Assembly: GCF_024586455.1 (NCBI RefSeq)
Contig: NC_065920.1
Coordinates: forward strand, 54,629,960-54,693,959
Length of the DNA: 64,000 bases
From: Bactrocera neohumeralis
Taxonomy: Eukaryota > Arthropoda > Insecta > Diptera > Tephritidae
Direction: 5' to 3'
Part shown: positions 35,666 through 46,162 of the stretch, in pieces
Numbering within the stretch: the first letter of the stretch is position 1
Layout: each line of letters begins with the position of its first letter
Made by a program: the position numbers and the translations under genes
The notes under the pieces: model-generated
Seen by the model: the letters and a program-made list of their open reading frames with translations, nothing else
Database searches by the model: none
What the model was told of the DNA's origin: nothing

Positions 35666-36560
35666 CAATGTGCGTTCCAAAGTAAACAGGATTTTTTGAA
35701 TCTAGCCTCCCCTGGTGGCGCCACCTATATGTCGACTGATGCGTTCGAATCTGCTATATTTATCGATTGTCCAGTGAGAATCTCATGACATTCATTGATT
35801 GGAAGTGAAGTTATTGCTTTTTAAGTGTCAGTATGTTATCGGTGGGAAAATGAGCTTCGAACAAAGAGCCAACATTAAATTTTGTGTTAAAATTGGTAAA
35901 ACTTTTTCCGAAACGTTTCAATTGATGAAACAAGTTCATGGCGATGATTGCCTCTCTCGAAGCAGAGTGCACGAGTGGTTTCGACGTTTTCAAAGTGGTC
36001 GTGAGGGCATAAATGACGATCAACATGTTGGGCCAATCAAAATCTGTGATCACCGGAAATTCCATCGAAACTGAGCGTGAATTCATCAAAAATCAACCGA
36101 AATCATCATTGAAATTCATGGAAATGGAATTGAAAATCCCCAAGACATCAATTTATCGCATTTTGACCGAACATTTGGGCTTACGAAAGGTATGTGCACG
36201 GTTTTTTCCGCACAAATTGACAGACGACCGAAGATTGCTCAGAATCCAACATTCGAAGGACCGATTGTGACCGATTATTTGGCCAAAAATCACATTTTAA
36301 CCATTAACCACTCCCCGTTTTCACCTGATATGGCACCGAGCCACTTCTTCCGTTTCGGAAAAATGCATTTGCCTAGAAAGTGTTATGCAGACGTAGAGGC
36401 CATTCAAAAGGCTTATACTGGCATACTGGCGACCATCCCGGCCAACGAGCTACAACACTCGTTCTACATGCCTTTGGACCGCGCCAAAAAAGCTGTATAG
36501 AAGCAGAAGGAGACAATTTTGAATAAAAAAAATTGATTTTGCCGAAAAACCATTTGTTCT
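35666..36560 (+). mobile_element. Internally deleted mariner element, copy 2
   Basis: The left end after TA 35664-35665 begins CAATGTGCGTTCCAAAGTAA. The right terminal repeat is decayed after ATTTGTTCTGTTTTTTT (about 36550), so the right boundary is approximate. It has the same subfamily as 15657-16415 and 41462-45528 and the same general structure: N-terminal half plus a short C-terminal piece. Confidence 0.75.
35850..36498 (+). pseudogene. Mariner transposase relic with catalytic deletion
   Basis: ATG 35850 (MSFEQRANIKFCVKIGKTF). A one-base insertion near 36030 shifts the frame after NDDQHV. The second frame continues QSKSVITGNSIETEREFIKN through GLRKVCARFFPHKLTDDRRL. Near 36258 it jumps from QHSKD to IVTDYLAKNHILTINHSPF, SPDMAPSHFFRF (third catalytic Asp position CD changed to SH) and LDRAKKAV. 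The first two catalytic aspartates are gone. Confidence 0.8.
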
Positions 36561-36954
36561 GTTTTTTTAAATGCTAAAACAATAAAACTAAAAATGGCTT
36601 TCCTATTCCTATGTAAATATGCTGTTGCGTAAATTAAAGTAAATAATATAGAGATAGAATCTTCTAAAAAAATAGTAGCCCAAAAATATCATGTCTTCAA
36701 CATCATTAATGGCAACGCTAGACTATAATCCCATTATCTTAAAAAAAAATGTTTGAAACCATTGGAAGTCTTTAAAAAACGACAGGGAATATAAATAAGC
36801 CAATATTCTAATGAGAATAAGATTTTATTTAAAATGTTGAAGGAAGCAGGAAACTAGATGTCTCCCCATTATGAAAATAAAAAGTAAGTTTTCAAATTCA
36901 TAAGACAAAATTATAAATAAATTAGAAAAAACGACTAAATATCCGTTTTATTTG
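36561..36954. other. Unassigned AT-rich stretch
   Basis: No gene or repeat recognised. Confidence 0.4.
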
Positions 36955-37790
36955 GTAAGTCAAATGAAATCTCATTATAAAAAATTAGAAAGTGATTTCT
37001 CAGTTAAAATACATATTTCTGCATGCCTTGGAGGCAACACTGGTAAATTTTTTTGTAGTTTTTGCAAATACGCCTTTTTATTCAGTGCAAAAAGAAACCA
37101 AAAGTGAATTTAGTAATAGCATACCTTCGATTGAGTATACCGCTGTGGACAATTTATTGCATAGATGGACAACAACAAATCAAGCTAAAATCGAATGAAT
37201 AAACCCTACTCGGTGCAATTGAGTGCAGCAAAAAACTGACAAATCCAGCAACAACGCAAGGCCTGCGTTGTGAAAAAGGATCAAAATATTGATTCTATAT
37301 GTTGAATGAGAATTTTTCCTCTTTTGGAAAGCGCTGAAATATTTTAATAAATAATGCACGAAAAAAAATTTTTCTATAGACATGCATGATGTGTATGCAC
37401 AAAATTTGAAAGCGTGCAAGTTACTAGCAATTGCAATGCCTCCTTCCCCAGTTTATGCGCCCAAAACAGCAAAAAAGCTGCAGATATTTTGTTATACACA
37501 GATATAATTTTTCAATCATAAATATGCCACATGAATCAAACTGACATACTATATAAACTTTCACAGTTGGCAGCTTTACACACCAATAAACTTGTATGTA
37601 CATTTAAGAGTAGGCGCAAGAATAAATGTATGAAGTGAATAAATGAAACGTAAAAAATTTAAGTAGCATTTACAAAAGCAGCACAACGCTTTCTTGTGTA
37701 CATAAATATATTCCTATGATTTTGGGAAAGCTTACTCTGAGTCTCTGGTCTATTGAGAAGCAACTCTGTAGGAAAGTACGTTTCTCAAAA
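36955..37790 (+). repeat. Second copy of the 11515-12090 block
   Basis: Matches are listed at 11515. About 300 bp at 37100-37420 have no clear counterpart in the other copy, so one of the two has gained or lost sequence there. Confidence 0.65.
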
Positions 37791-38278
37791 TTATTACACT
37801 AAAATATTTGCAATAATTTCTGCCTTTGCTATGTTTTTTAACGTTTTTCACACTCCAGTGCATCAATTTACTATACAGCCTTTTCAAAGTGTTAAATTGT
37901 TGACATAACACCCAATAACCATTATTCTTAAGCCATATAAAACCTTTTAATAGGCTATTTTTCATACACATAATAAATTAAATTGTAAGTTTCAACGCAC
38001 TGTCTCAAAATAAAAGTTCAAAATCTGCCAATAAATCACTCCGCAAAGAATTTAAAGCTCTTCAGGGTTATATGGCCTACTCAGTTATTTACATATTCTA
38101 GTATACGCAACATTAAACGCAAGTCATGTTCACTTTAACAGTGAGATTATCAACAAAGAATATGGCATTATTCAGTTTTTCGTTTCAAAAAAAGTTTTAC
38201 TAACCCTTTAGTTTTATTTTATTTAAATTATTTCAATTGATTATAAATGTTAAAAAAAAAATACAAGAAAAAAAACAA
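37791..38278. other. Unassigned AT-rich stretch
   Basis: No gene or repeat recognised. Confidence 0.4.
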
Positions 38279-38450
38279 ACAAGTAAGGATGTGCTAAGTT
38301 CGGGTGCAACTGAACATTTTATACTCTTGCAACTTATAAGAATCAAAGCCAGGCAAATATCTTAGAAAATCGTCAACCATTAAGAATCCAAGCAATTAAG
38401 TACACAATTGAACTTTCCTAAATCGAATCATCATAAACCACAAAAAACTT
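38279..38450 (+). repeat. 5'-end fragment of the GGAC/TCCG repeat group
   Basis: AACAAGTAAGGATGTGCTAA, GTTCGGGTGCAACTGAACAT and TTTATACTCTTGCAACTTAT match the terminus of the dispersed repeat. AAGAATCAAAGCCAGGCAAA continues as in the variants at 20463 and 49310. Confidence 0.6.
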
Positions 38451-38609
38451 GGAGTTCGGGAGGCTTCGAGTTATTGAAGGAAAATTGTATGAAATTCGAA
38501 GGTTTAAATATGCGTATATGTATACATATATTTATAATCAGTTAAACTTCTATAACCTGACGTTTTCCATAACTCAAACTTTTGAATTGGCAATAGAAGT
38601 AAAATATTT

Positions 38610-38960
38610 ATGTATATCTATATATGTATATAAAAGAAAGTCGTGTTAGTTACACCATTTATAACTCAAGAACGGCTAAACTGATTTGGCTGAAAATTGG
38701 TGGGGAGGTAGCTTAAGACCAGGGTAAAGACATAGAGTATTTTTTATCCCTTTATGTTAAAATTCAATACAATTCATAAACACAAAAATTATATTTTAAA
38801 TCATAAGCTTTTATTCAATCTTTATGTAAGAATCATTTGAAAATTTTAGTAATTCAAATTTAGAAAGAAATAAGTTAAAATTTGCACATCCATACAATAA
38901 TATGAGTGATACTGATTTTACTTCTGAAGCAGGCAGTTTTTTTTAAGACGAAGCCGTCAG
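38610..38960 (+). mobile_element. Helitron-type 5' end fragment
   Basis: The phrases TTATAACTCAAGAACGGCTA, AACTGATTTGGCTGAAAATT, GGTGGGGAGGTAGCTTAAGA and TTTTTATCCC are characteristic of a common insect Helitron 5' region (family knowledge). The AT-rich TATATATGTATATAAAAG start precedes them. No Rep or helicase coding follows, and the 3' end was not found. Confidence 0.55.
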
Positions 38961-39493
38961 ATATATTCAAATTTTTTTTGATATTTATGTTTTCTAACAT
39001 ATTACCCAAGGGGGAGTTGTACCGATAAAGAAGATAGCACTTTAGTGAAATTATTTTAGAAATAAAAATAAAATAATTAGAATTTTCATAGATGGTATGT
39101 AATAAAAAAGCTATGAAAATTCGATACAGCCTTAATTAAAAAGCCGAATATCTCGAGAAGTGTTAATGATAGCGATTTTGACAAATAAAATTTCCTACAA
39201 GTTTGGCTTGTACATTAATATTAAGGGCTAACATTTTCAGGGAATTTTTTTAGGGTATTTCCAAAGAAATTTCGTAATGGAACTGAAAAAATGAATAGTT
39301 CAAAAAAACCCCCCTAATGTATATTCACGAATGCCAAATTGATTGTCAAGTTTTTCGTATAACGGCACTTTTTTAATGTTTTGTTTTAGAAGGAACTATA
39401 AAAAATACATTTTATTTATGTTAAAAACGCTTTAATTATATTTCCCCAAATTGTACAAATTATAATTCCTAATCTATTTTATTTTCCCTCCAG
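38961..39493. other. Unassigned AT-rich stretch
   Basis: No recognised feature; possibly internal remains of the Helitron fragment. Confidence 0.35.
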
Positions 39494-39625
39494 GTAACTG
39501 AATTTGCCTGTGAACATCCGGTGATCTACGCCGCCAGATAAGCGCAGTACCCGTGGACCACCAGTGGGTAGAACACGTTAATGTAATCGCTTGTTCATCA
39601 TACGCCATGTGGTACCGCTGTTGTT
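39494..39625. other. GC-richer island with short open frames on both strands
   Basis: A pyrimidine tract and AG (TTATTTTCCCTCCAG, ending 39494) precede a 15-codon plus frame VTEFACEHPVIYAAR then TAA, which has the form of a terminal exon. The minus strand across the same bases reads GGPRVLRLSGGVDHRMFTGK in one frame and TGTALIWRRRSPDVHRQIQL in another. Three protein-like readings in one 100-bp stretch suggest a conserved repeat end rather than an exon. Unidentified. Confidence 0.3.
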
Positions 39626-40473
39626 AGAATCTGTATTTTATTGCAATTAAAATAATTAAAACCCAGTTACAATAACGATTTTAAGAAGTATAAAATTGCA
39701 GAATGTCAGAAGGCAACAATACTCTCTTTAGATACTCTTAGAAAAGGCTTCGTATTTCGAGGTAATTTACTTACTGTAAAATAACACTTTAATTCAAATC
39801 TTTCTTTTGTCTACTAATTCATTTACCATTTCTCCTCTATTCTACGTAGCATTAAACTTTCTTACTTATCAGCGCCATCCACCATTTTATTGTTAATGAT
39901 GAATGTGATTTTCGCTAAAGTCACAACTCTGCAAACTAATATGTGTCACATTGTCTATCATCAACACAACATGGTTTGTTAATAGGAATAAGCTTATGTG
40001 AGTAAAACAAAGTATATATTTGCGGTTGGATTCACGAAAAGGTAGATAACGACTTTACTAGTCGCACTTTATTTTCTTTAGCTTAACAAAAAAAATATAT
40101 CAAAGCCATTTTGAAAACAGTGACACCTGTTTTGAACTTTTCCCTTCTCTGTCTATGCCTGTAGAAAAATATGTTTATCACAGGCTTTATATATAACAAC
40201 AACAAACAACGTTACAAATGTTCGAATAAATTACTTTTTAATGCCAAACAGCTCATATAGGTAGTAGACTGACTTTCATGACAAGTTTCATGTTTTTAGA
40301 TAGCTGTAAGTAACTTGCGTGATCTTACGCTTTACTTGTTAAATACTAATTGGTTTTCTAATACTCAGATTACTGCTTCACCACTACTCAACCCAAACAA
40401 GAAAAACTTTGCACCGAAACTATAAAACCGTCACGAATAGAAAAGTTCTTTAGAAAAACTTGATTCCGATCGT
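39626..40473. other. Unassigned sequence
   Basis: No gene or repeat recognised. Confidence 0.4.
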
Positions 40474-40710
40474 AGTTTGTATGGCTATATCTTATAGTGA
40501 TCTGACCTAAGCAGTTTGTTTAGATATTGCATTATTTCCTTAGACAATAGCCCATGCCGAATTTCGTGAAGGTATCTCGTCAATTGAAAAAGTTTTTTTT
40601 GCAAGCTATATGCTTTGGTGATCCTATCTGAAAAATTGTTTTCACCATTCCCTTAGATACTGATCCAAGCCACATTTTTGTATCTCGCAAAATGAAAAGT
40701 AAATGAAAGA
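40474..40710 (+). repeat. Two degenerate tandem units of about 123 bp
   Basis: Unit 1 (from TTTGTATGGCTATATCTTAT at 40474) and unit 2 (from TTTGCAAGCTATATGCTTTG at about 40597) align through GTGATC, CTGA, CCTTAGA, CCATGCC/CCAAGCC and GTATCTCG. This repeat style is common in fly genomes, but the parent element is unknown to me. Confidence 0.6.
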
Positions 40711-40769
40711 GGCCCGGTGTGTTTAACCTGTCCACAGCGCTCAAAGCACAGTGGCTAAATGAGTCTCAG

Positions 40770-40890
40770 ACCCCCCTCACACTATTACACTTCCACACCA
40801 CACACATTACATTCACCACATCATCATTCTACATCACATCTTTATTTCACATTCCACATCACACGCACACAATACCAACATCACGAATTT
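40770..40890 (+). repeat. CA/CAY-rich low-complexity tract
   Basis: Imperfect runs of CACAY and CATCAY (ACTTCCACACCACACACATT, CACATCATCATTCTACATCA). The histidine/threonine-rich reading frame over it is a composition artefact. Confidence 0.7.
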
Positions 40891-41139
40891 AACACATATG
40901 AGGACACCGCACAAAAAAGAACAAAAGGGACTGACGGACAAGGCACCAGCCTCTTTTTGATTTCAACCGCGAACTCGACCAGTCATCGTACGTTCTTCCA
41001 TGTCCTCTCTTTTACATTCGTTGCGCACCGTCATACACATTTCATACTGGGAGGTAAGTGCCGCGAAATTCTTAAAAAAAACTCCAAAAGTATCTGCACA
41101 TCAAATCAAATCAATGTGTTGATCAGCGCTCTGAAAATG

Positions 41140-41394
41140 TCAGTCGTTTTCAGTACCAATTGGCAGTGGAATGGACACACTAACCGTCTTGGTAGGGTTC
41201 GAAGTCCGTCTAATACCTCTGCCTATCTTTGGGTCCGGCACCCTATTGCAATGTAACTCCACATTCAACTGACAAAGTGTCAGTTTTTCCCGCTTTCTGA
41301 TTTTATCGACAATTACCACGATACTCACCGAGGGTCCAGTCCGCATGAGCAGGTTAGAACGAACTCCAATCGCTCCTGCTCCCCGTAGTTTCAC
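41140..41394 (-). CDS. Unidentified 84-residue open frame, probably a repeat-derived peptide
   Basis: The minus-strand frame starts MKLRGAGAIGVRSNLLMRTG and ends at a stop near 41140. It is arginine-rich and its base composition is more balanced than that of its surroundings. The homologous reading may extend upstream in frame, since codons before the Met stay protein-like (GDFIV). It abuts the left end of the mariner at 41462. I recognise no domain. It resembles a piece of an old retroelement, but this is a guess. Confidence 0.25.
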   Translation of the reverse strand: MKLRGAGAIGVRSNLLMRTGPSVSIVVIVDKIRKREKLTLCQLNVELHCNRVPDPKIGRGIRRTSNPTKTVSVSIPLPIGTEND

Positions 41395-41645
41395 AATAAA
41401 GTCTCCAGCCAGACCTCGTAGCCGAAAGTACTACCAGTTGACCTTTCATACTTCCCGTATACAAAGTCGTTTCCAAAATAAACAGGACTTTTTGAATCTA
41501 GCGCTCCTGGTGGCGCCATGTATATGTCGACTAATGTGTTAGAATCTGTTATCTTTATCAATTGTCTAGTGACATTACATTTCATTAATTGGAAGTGAAG
41601 TTATTGTGTTTTAAGTGTCAGTATGTTGGTGTTATCGGTGCGAAA

Positions 41646-41999
41646 ATGAGCTTCGAACAAAGAGCCAACATTAAATTTTGTTTTAAAATTGGTAAAACTT
41701 TTACCGAAACGTTTCAATTGATGAAAGAAGTCTATGACGATGATTGTTTTTCCCATAGCAGAGTGTACGAGTGGTTTCAACGTTTTCAAAGTGGTCGTGA
41801 GGACATAAATGACGGTCAACATGTGGGCCAATCGAAATCCGTGATCACCGGAAATTCCATTAAAAGTGTGTATGAATTCATCAAAAATCAGCCGAAACCA
41901 TCATTAAAATTCATGGAAATGGAATTGAGCATCTCCATAATATCGATTTATCGCATTTTGACCGAACATTTGGGCTTACGAAAGGTGTGTGCACGGTTT
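41646..41999 (+). pseudogene. Mariner transposase, N-terminal part before the insertion
   Basis: ATG 41646 (MSFEQRANIKFCFKIGKTFT). The frame is open through both helix-turn-helix regions (EVYDDDCFSHSRVYEWFQRF; SIISIYRILTEHLGLRKVCA) up to the insertion point in the codons for ARF. It runs on into the retrotransposon in an artefactual fusion. Confidence 0.82.
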
Positions 42000-44900
42000 C
42001 TTGTTCTTCTTAATTGGCGTAGACACCGCTTACGCGATTATAGCCGAGTTAACAACAGCGCGCCAGTCGTTTCTTCTTTTCGCTACGTGGCGCCAATTGG
42101 ATATTCCAAGCGAAGCCAGGTCCTTCTCCACTTGGTCCTTCCAACGGAGTGGAGGTCTTCCTCTTCCTCTGCTTCCCCCGGCGGGTACTGCGTCGAATAC
42201 TTTCAGAGCTGGAGTGTTTTCGTCCATCCGGACAACATGACCTAGCCAGCGTAGCCGCTGTCTTTTAATTCGCTGAACTATGTCGATGTCGTCGTATATC
42301 TCGTACAGCTCAACGTTCCATCGAATGCGGTATTCGCCGTGGCTAACGCGCAAAGGACCATAAATCTTTCGCAGAACTTTTCTCTCGAAAACTCGCAACG
42401 TCGACTCATCCGTTGTTGACATCGTCCAAGACTCTGCACCATACAGCAGGACGGGAATTATGAGTGACTTATACAGTTTGGTTTTTGCTTGTCGAGAGAG
42501 GACTTTGCTTCTCAATTGCCTACTCAGTCCGAAGTAACACCTGTTGGCAAGAGTTATTCTGCGTTGGATTTCTAGGCTGACATTGTTGGTGGTGTTTACG
42601 CCGGTTCCAAGATAGACGAAATTGTCTACAACTTTAAAGTTATGACTGTCAACAGTGACGTGAGTGCCAAGTCGCGAGCGCGACGACTGTTTGTTTGATT
42701 ACAGGAGATATTTCGTCTTGCTTGTTTAGTTCTGCGGCTCGAAATATTTTCTCCAGAAGCAGGTTGAAGAAGTCGCACGATAGGGAGTCGCCTTGTCTGA
42801 AACCTCGTTTGGTATCGAACGGCTCGGAGAGGTCCTTCCCGATCCTGACGGAGCTTTTGGTGTTAGTCAACGTCAGTTTACACAGCCGTATTAGTTTTGC
42901 GGGGATACCAAATTCAGACATCGCGGCATAAAGGCAGCTCCTTTTCGTGCTGTCGAAAGCAGCTTTGAAATCGACGAAGAGGTGGTGTGTGTCGATTCTT
43001 CTTTCACGGGTCCACGGCCAAGATTTGGCGCATGGTGAATATCTGGTCGGTTGTTGATTTGCCAGGTCTGAAGCCACACTGATAAGGTCCAATCAGTTTG
43101 TTGACGGTGGGCTTTAATCTTTCACACAATACGCTCGATAGAAACTTATATGCAATGTTGAGGAGGCTAATCCCACGGTAGTTGGCGCAGATTTTGGGGT
43201 CTCCTTTTTTATGGATTGGGCATAGCACACTTAAATTCCAATCTTTGGGCATGCTTTCGTCCGACCATATTTTACAAAGAAGCTGATGCATGCTCCTTAT
43301 CAGGTTTTCGCCGCCGTGTGTGAATAGCTCGGCCGGCAATCCGTCGGCCCCTGCCGCTTTGTTGTTCTTGAGGCGGGCAATTGCTATTCGAACTTCTTCA
43401 TGGTCGGGTAATGGAACGTTTGCTCCATCGTCATCGATTGGGGAATCGGGTTCTCCTTCTCCTGGTGTTGTGCGTTCACTGCCATTCAGCAGGCTGGAGA
43501 AGTGTTCCCTCCATAATTTAAGTATGCTCTGGGCATCAGTGACTAGATCACCTTTGGTGGTTCTACAAGAGTATGCTCCGGCCTTGAAACCTTCTGTAAG
43601 CTGCCGCATTTTTTCGTAGAATTTTCGAGCATTACCCCTGTCGGCCAGCTTATCAAGCTCTTCGTACTCACGCATTTCGGCCTCTTTCTTCTTCTGTCTA
43701 CAAATGCGTCTCGCTTCCCTTTTCAACTCTCGATATCTATCCCATCCCGCACGTGTAGTGGTCGATCGTAACGTTGCGAGGTAGGCAGCCTGTTTTCTTC
43801 CGCTGCGACACGGCACTCCTCGTCGTACCAGCTGTTCTTTTGCACTTTCCGAAAACCAATGGTTTCGGTTGCAGCTGTACGTAAGCAGTTTGAAATGCCG
43901 TCCCACAGTTCCCTTTATACCGAGTTGACGAGTGCTCTCAGAGAGCAGGAGTGCAAGCCGAGTAGAAAATCGTTCGGCTGTCTGTTGTGATTGCAGCTTG
44001 TCGACGTCGAACCTTCCTTGTGTTTGTTGTCGTGCGTTTTTTGCTGCACAGAGGCGGGTGCGAATCTTGGCTGCAACAAGATAGTGATCCGAGTCGATGT
44101 TAGGATCTCGGAGCGCACTCACATCTAAAACACTGGAGCTGTGTCTTCCGTCTATCACAACATGATCGATCTGGTTGGTAGTTTTTCGATCCGTAGACAG
44201 CCAGGCAGATTGATGAATCTTCTTATGCTGGAATCTAGTACTACTACTACAGATAACCATATTTCGGGCCCCGGCGAAGTCAATCAGCCTCAACCCATTT
44301 GGGGATGTTTCGTCGTGGAGGCTGAATTTACCGATCGTGGTGCCAAAGATACTATCTTTGCCCACCCTGGCGTTAAAGTCGCTAAGCACGAGTTTGACAT
44401 CGTGGCGGGGCAGCCTTCATAAGTGCGCTCCAAGCACTCAGAAAAGGCATCTTTGGTCACATCGTCCTTCTCTTCCGTCGGGGCGTGGGCGCAAATCAGC
44501 GATATTTTGAAGAACCTCGCTTTGATGCGGATTGTGGCTAGACGTTCATTCACCGCAGTGAATGATAGTACTCGGCGACGGAGTCTCTCTCCCACCACGA
44601 ATCCTACACCAAACTTGCGCTCCTTTATATGGCCACTGTAGTAAATGTCACAAGGACCTACTCGTCTCTGTCCTTGTCCCGTCCATCGCATCTCTTGGAC
44701 GGCGGTGATGTCAGCCTTTGTTTTTACGAGGACATCAACCAGCTGGGCAGCGGCACCTTCCCAATTAAGGGACCGGACATTCCAGGTGTATGCCCTCAAT
44801 TCGTAGTCCTTATTTCGTTTGCCATGGTCGTCATCAAAATGGGGGTCTCTCATCCGAGGCTGGTTATACCTATTCACTGGGGGTGTTTTTTTACGTGGCG

Positions 44901-45128
44901 GGTCCCAAACCCAGCGCACAACCCTATGCAGGGGATGTTTCGCCTTCTCACTTTAGCTCGCCTTCAAACGGATGTTCTTAGGCTACCCAGAGGATACTTG
45001 GTCAAAGACCGGAAGTAGTGAGCTGCTTGAGCCATGTGTAAAAGAATCGTTTTTGGCCACTCCCAAGTGAATGGCGATCAGAGAACTTTCCTCACTTGCG
45101 TGAACTTCTACTCATGAGTCCATCCTCC
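42000..45128 (-). mobile_element. Full-length RTE-like non-LTR retrotransposon inserted in a mariner
   Basis: It is bounded by a perfect 12-bp target duplication (TGTGCACGGTTT), which fixes both ends. On the minus strand it starts GGAGGATGGACTCATGAGTA and ends in a short AAGAAGAACAAG tail. Length is 3129 bp, matching the compact single-ORF design of RTE-type elements. The start agrees with that of the short derivative at 26787-26944. Confidence 0.9.
42030..44919 (-). pseudogene. RTE-like endonuclease-reverse transcriptase, YADD box deleted
   Basis: The order on the minus strand begins with the APE-type endonuclease (LRAYTWNVRSL, ITAVQEMRW, LSDFNARVGKD, TTNQIDHVVIDG, DSDHYLVAAKI). A linker with two compensating frameshifts (about 43800-43925) follows, then RT (KNNKAAGADGLPAELF, NYRGISLLNIAYK, FRPGKSTTDQIF, HLFVDFKAAFDS, FRQGDSLSCDFFN) and the C-terminal RWLGHVVRM..RPPLRWKDQ. 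One base is lost in a C-run near 44415 in the endonuclease, and one base gained near 43015 in RT. About 150 bp are deleted at 42721, removing the active-site box seen as YGDD at 18296-18307. The element could not move itself in this state. The endonuclease part is often mislabelled craniofacial development protein 2-like. Confidence 0.87.
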
Positions 45129-45455
45129 TGTGCACGGTTTGTTCCGCAAAAACTGACGACCAAAAACTGCTCAGAATCCAACATTCGAAGAACATCATTA
45201 AAGAGGTCATTTGACCAAAAATCACATTTTAACCACTGCCCGTATTTACCTGAAATGGCACCGTGCGACGTCTTCCTTTTCGGAAAAATGCATTTGCCCA
45301 TGAAAGGAAAGCGTTATGCAGACGTAGAGGCCATTCAATAGGCTTGCACCGGCATACTGGCGGTCATACCGGCTAGCGAGCTAAAACACTCGTTCGACAT
45401 GCTTTTGGACCGTGCAAAAAGCTGTATTGAAGCAGAAGGAGACTATTTTGACTAA
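45129..45455 (+). pseudogene. Mariner transposase, C-terminal part after the insertion
   Basis: It resumes ARFVPQKLT, reaches the deletion near 45185-45215, then reads FGKMHLPMKGKRYADVEAIQ, a TAG at about 45340, ASELKHSFDMLLDRAKSCIE and a stop. MAPCDVFLFGK keeps the third catalytic Asp. The deletion joint lies a few codons beyond that of the 35666 copy, so the two deletions are similar but not identical. Confidence 0.78.
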
Positions 45456-45537
45456 AATAAATTGATTTTGCCGAAAAACTATTTGTTCTGTTTTTTTTAA
45501 GGTCGTGTTTTCTTTGAAACGTACCTTGTATATAAAT

Positions 45538-45900
45538 TTACCTGTGCGAACAGTCACTCCACCAATATTTATTTTCCAACTCAAGTATACAGTGACAATA
45601 AAATCTTTGGATATAATATTTGACTTTCAGTCTGTATGGGCGCATAAACGCAAATTCAACGTCATATGAGTAGACTTTAGTATTAGATATCCAACTGTTA
45701 CTTACATTATATATACAGTGATTCACTCTCCATTAGTTTTGTTATTTTTGTAAACTCAATAAGCGTGGAATTCATGCAAATTCGATTCTCTTTCTTTCAC
45801 TAACGTAACAGAGAGATTAAAGATTTTTTTTATCAATTGTATGTTTTTGTTTCAGAGTTTTTTAGAATAGATAATTTGTTTTTATTAGACACTACTTATA
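45538..45900 (+). repeat. Diverged block, repeated at 55045-55330
   Basis: Shared phrases are CACCAATAT, AATAAAATCTTTG, CGCATAA-CGC, CTCTCCATT, TTTTGTTATTTTTGTAAACT against TTTTATTATGTTTGTAAGTT, TTCATRCAAATT and CTTTCACTAACG against CCCTCACTGTG. It is non-coding. Confidence 0.58.
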
Positions 45901-46162
45901 AAATGTGCACTAAATTATTATTTGTCCACACGCTTCAAAAGCAATCGCTAGACTATGTTATCAGTTCTTCCTACTCTTGACCGCTGCATTCCGTTTAGAT
46001 CTGCCTATCTGTTTATTTATAGTCAGTTGTTTGAAGTGTAGATGTTTTTGCAGTTAATTTTAATAAATTTTATTAATTTTGCATATATCTGTAAAATATT
46101 TTTTAAATGAGGTATACAAATTTCGTCTTTCAATGCTAACCTTAATAAAAGAGTATACAAAA
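45901..46162. other. Unassigned sequence
   Basis: AT-rich, nothing recognised. Confidence 0.4.

Larger units (their letters stand above)
41462..45528 (+). mobile_element. Mariner element, copy 3, split by an RTE-like insertion
   Basis: The left end CAAAGTCGTTTCCAAAATAA follows TA 41460-41461. The right end is the inverse of CAAGGTACGTTTCAAAG before TA 45529-45530. The mariner itself is 41462-41999 plus 45141-45528 (about 926 bp). The intervening 42000-45128 is the retrotransposon, flanked by TGTGCACGGTTT at 41988-41999 and 45129-45140. The mariner was therefore resident first. It is an internally deleted member of the 15657/35666 subfamily. Confidence 0.88.

Noticed and set aside
40759..41256. 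A 165-codon plus frame starting in the CA-rich tract
   Set aside because: The first 45 codons are low-complexity CAY repeats and the rest shows no domain; composition explains the open frame.
43004..44919. A host nuclease gene of the craniofacial development protein 2-like type
   Set aside because: The endonuclease frame lies inside a 3129-bp unit with a 12-bp target duplication and is followed by RT. It belongs to the retrotransposon.
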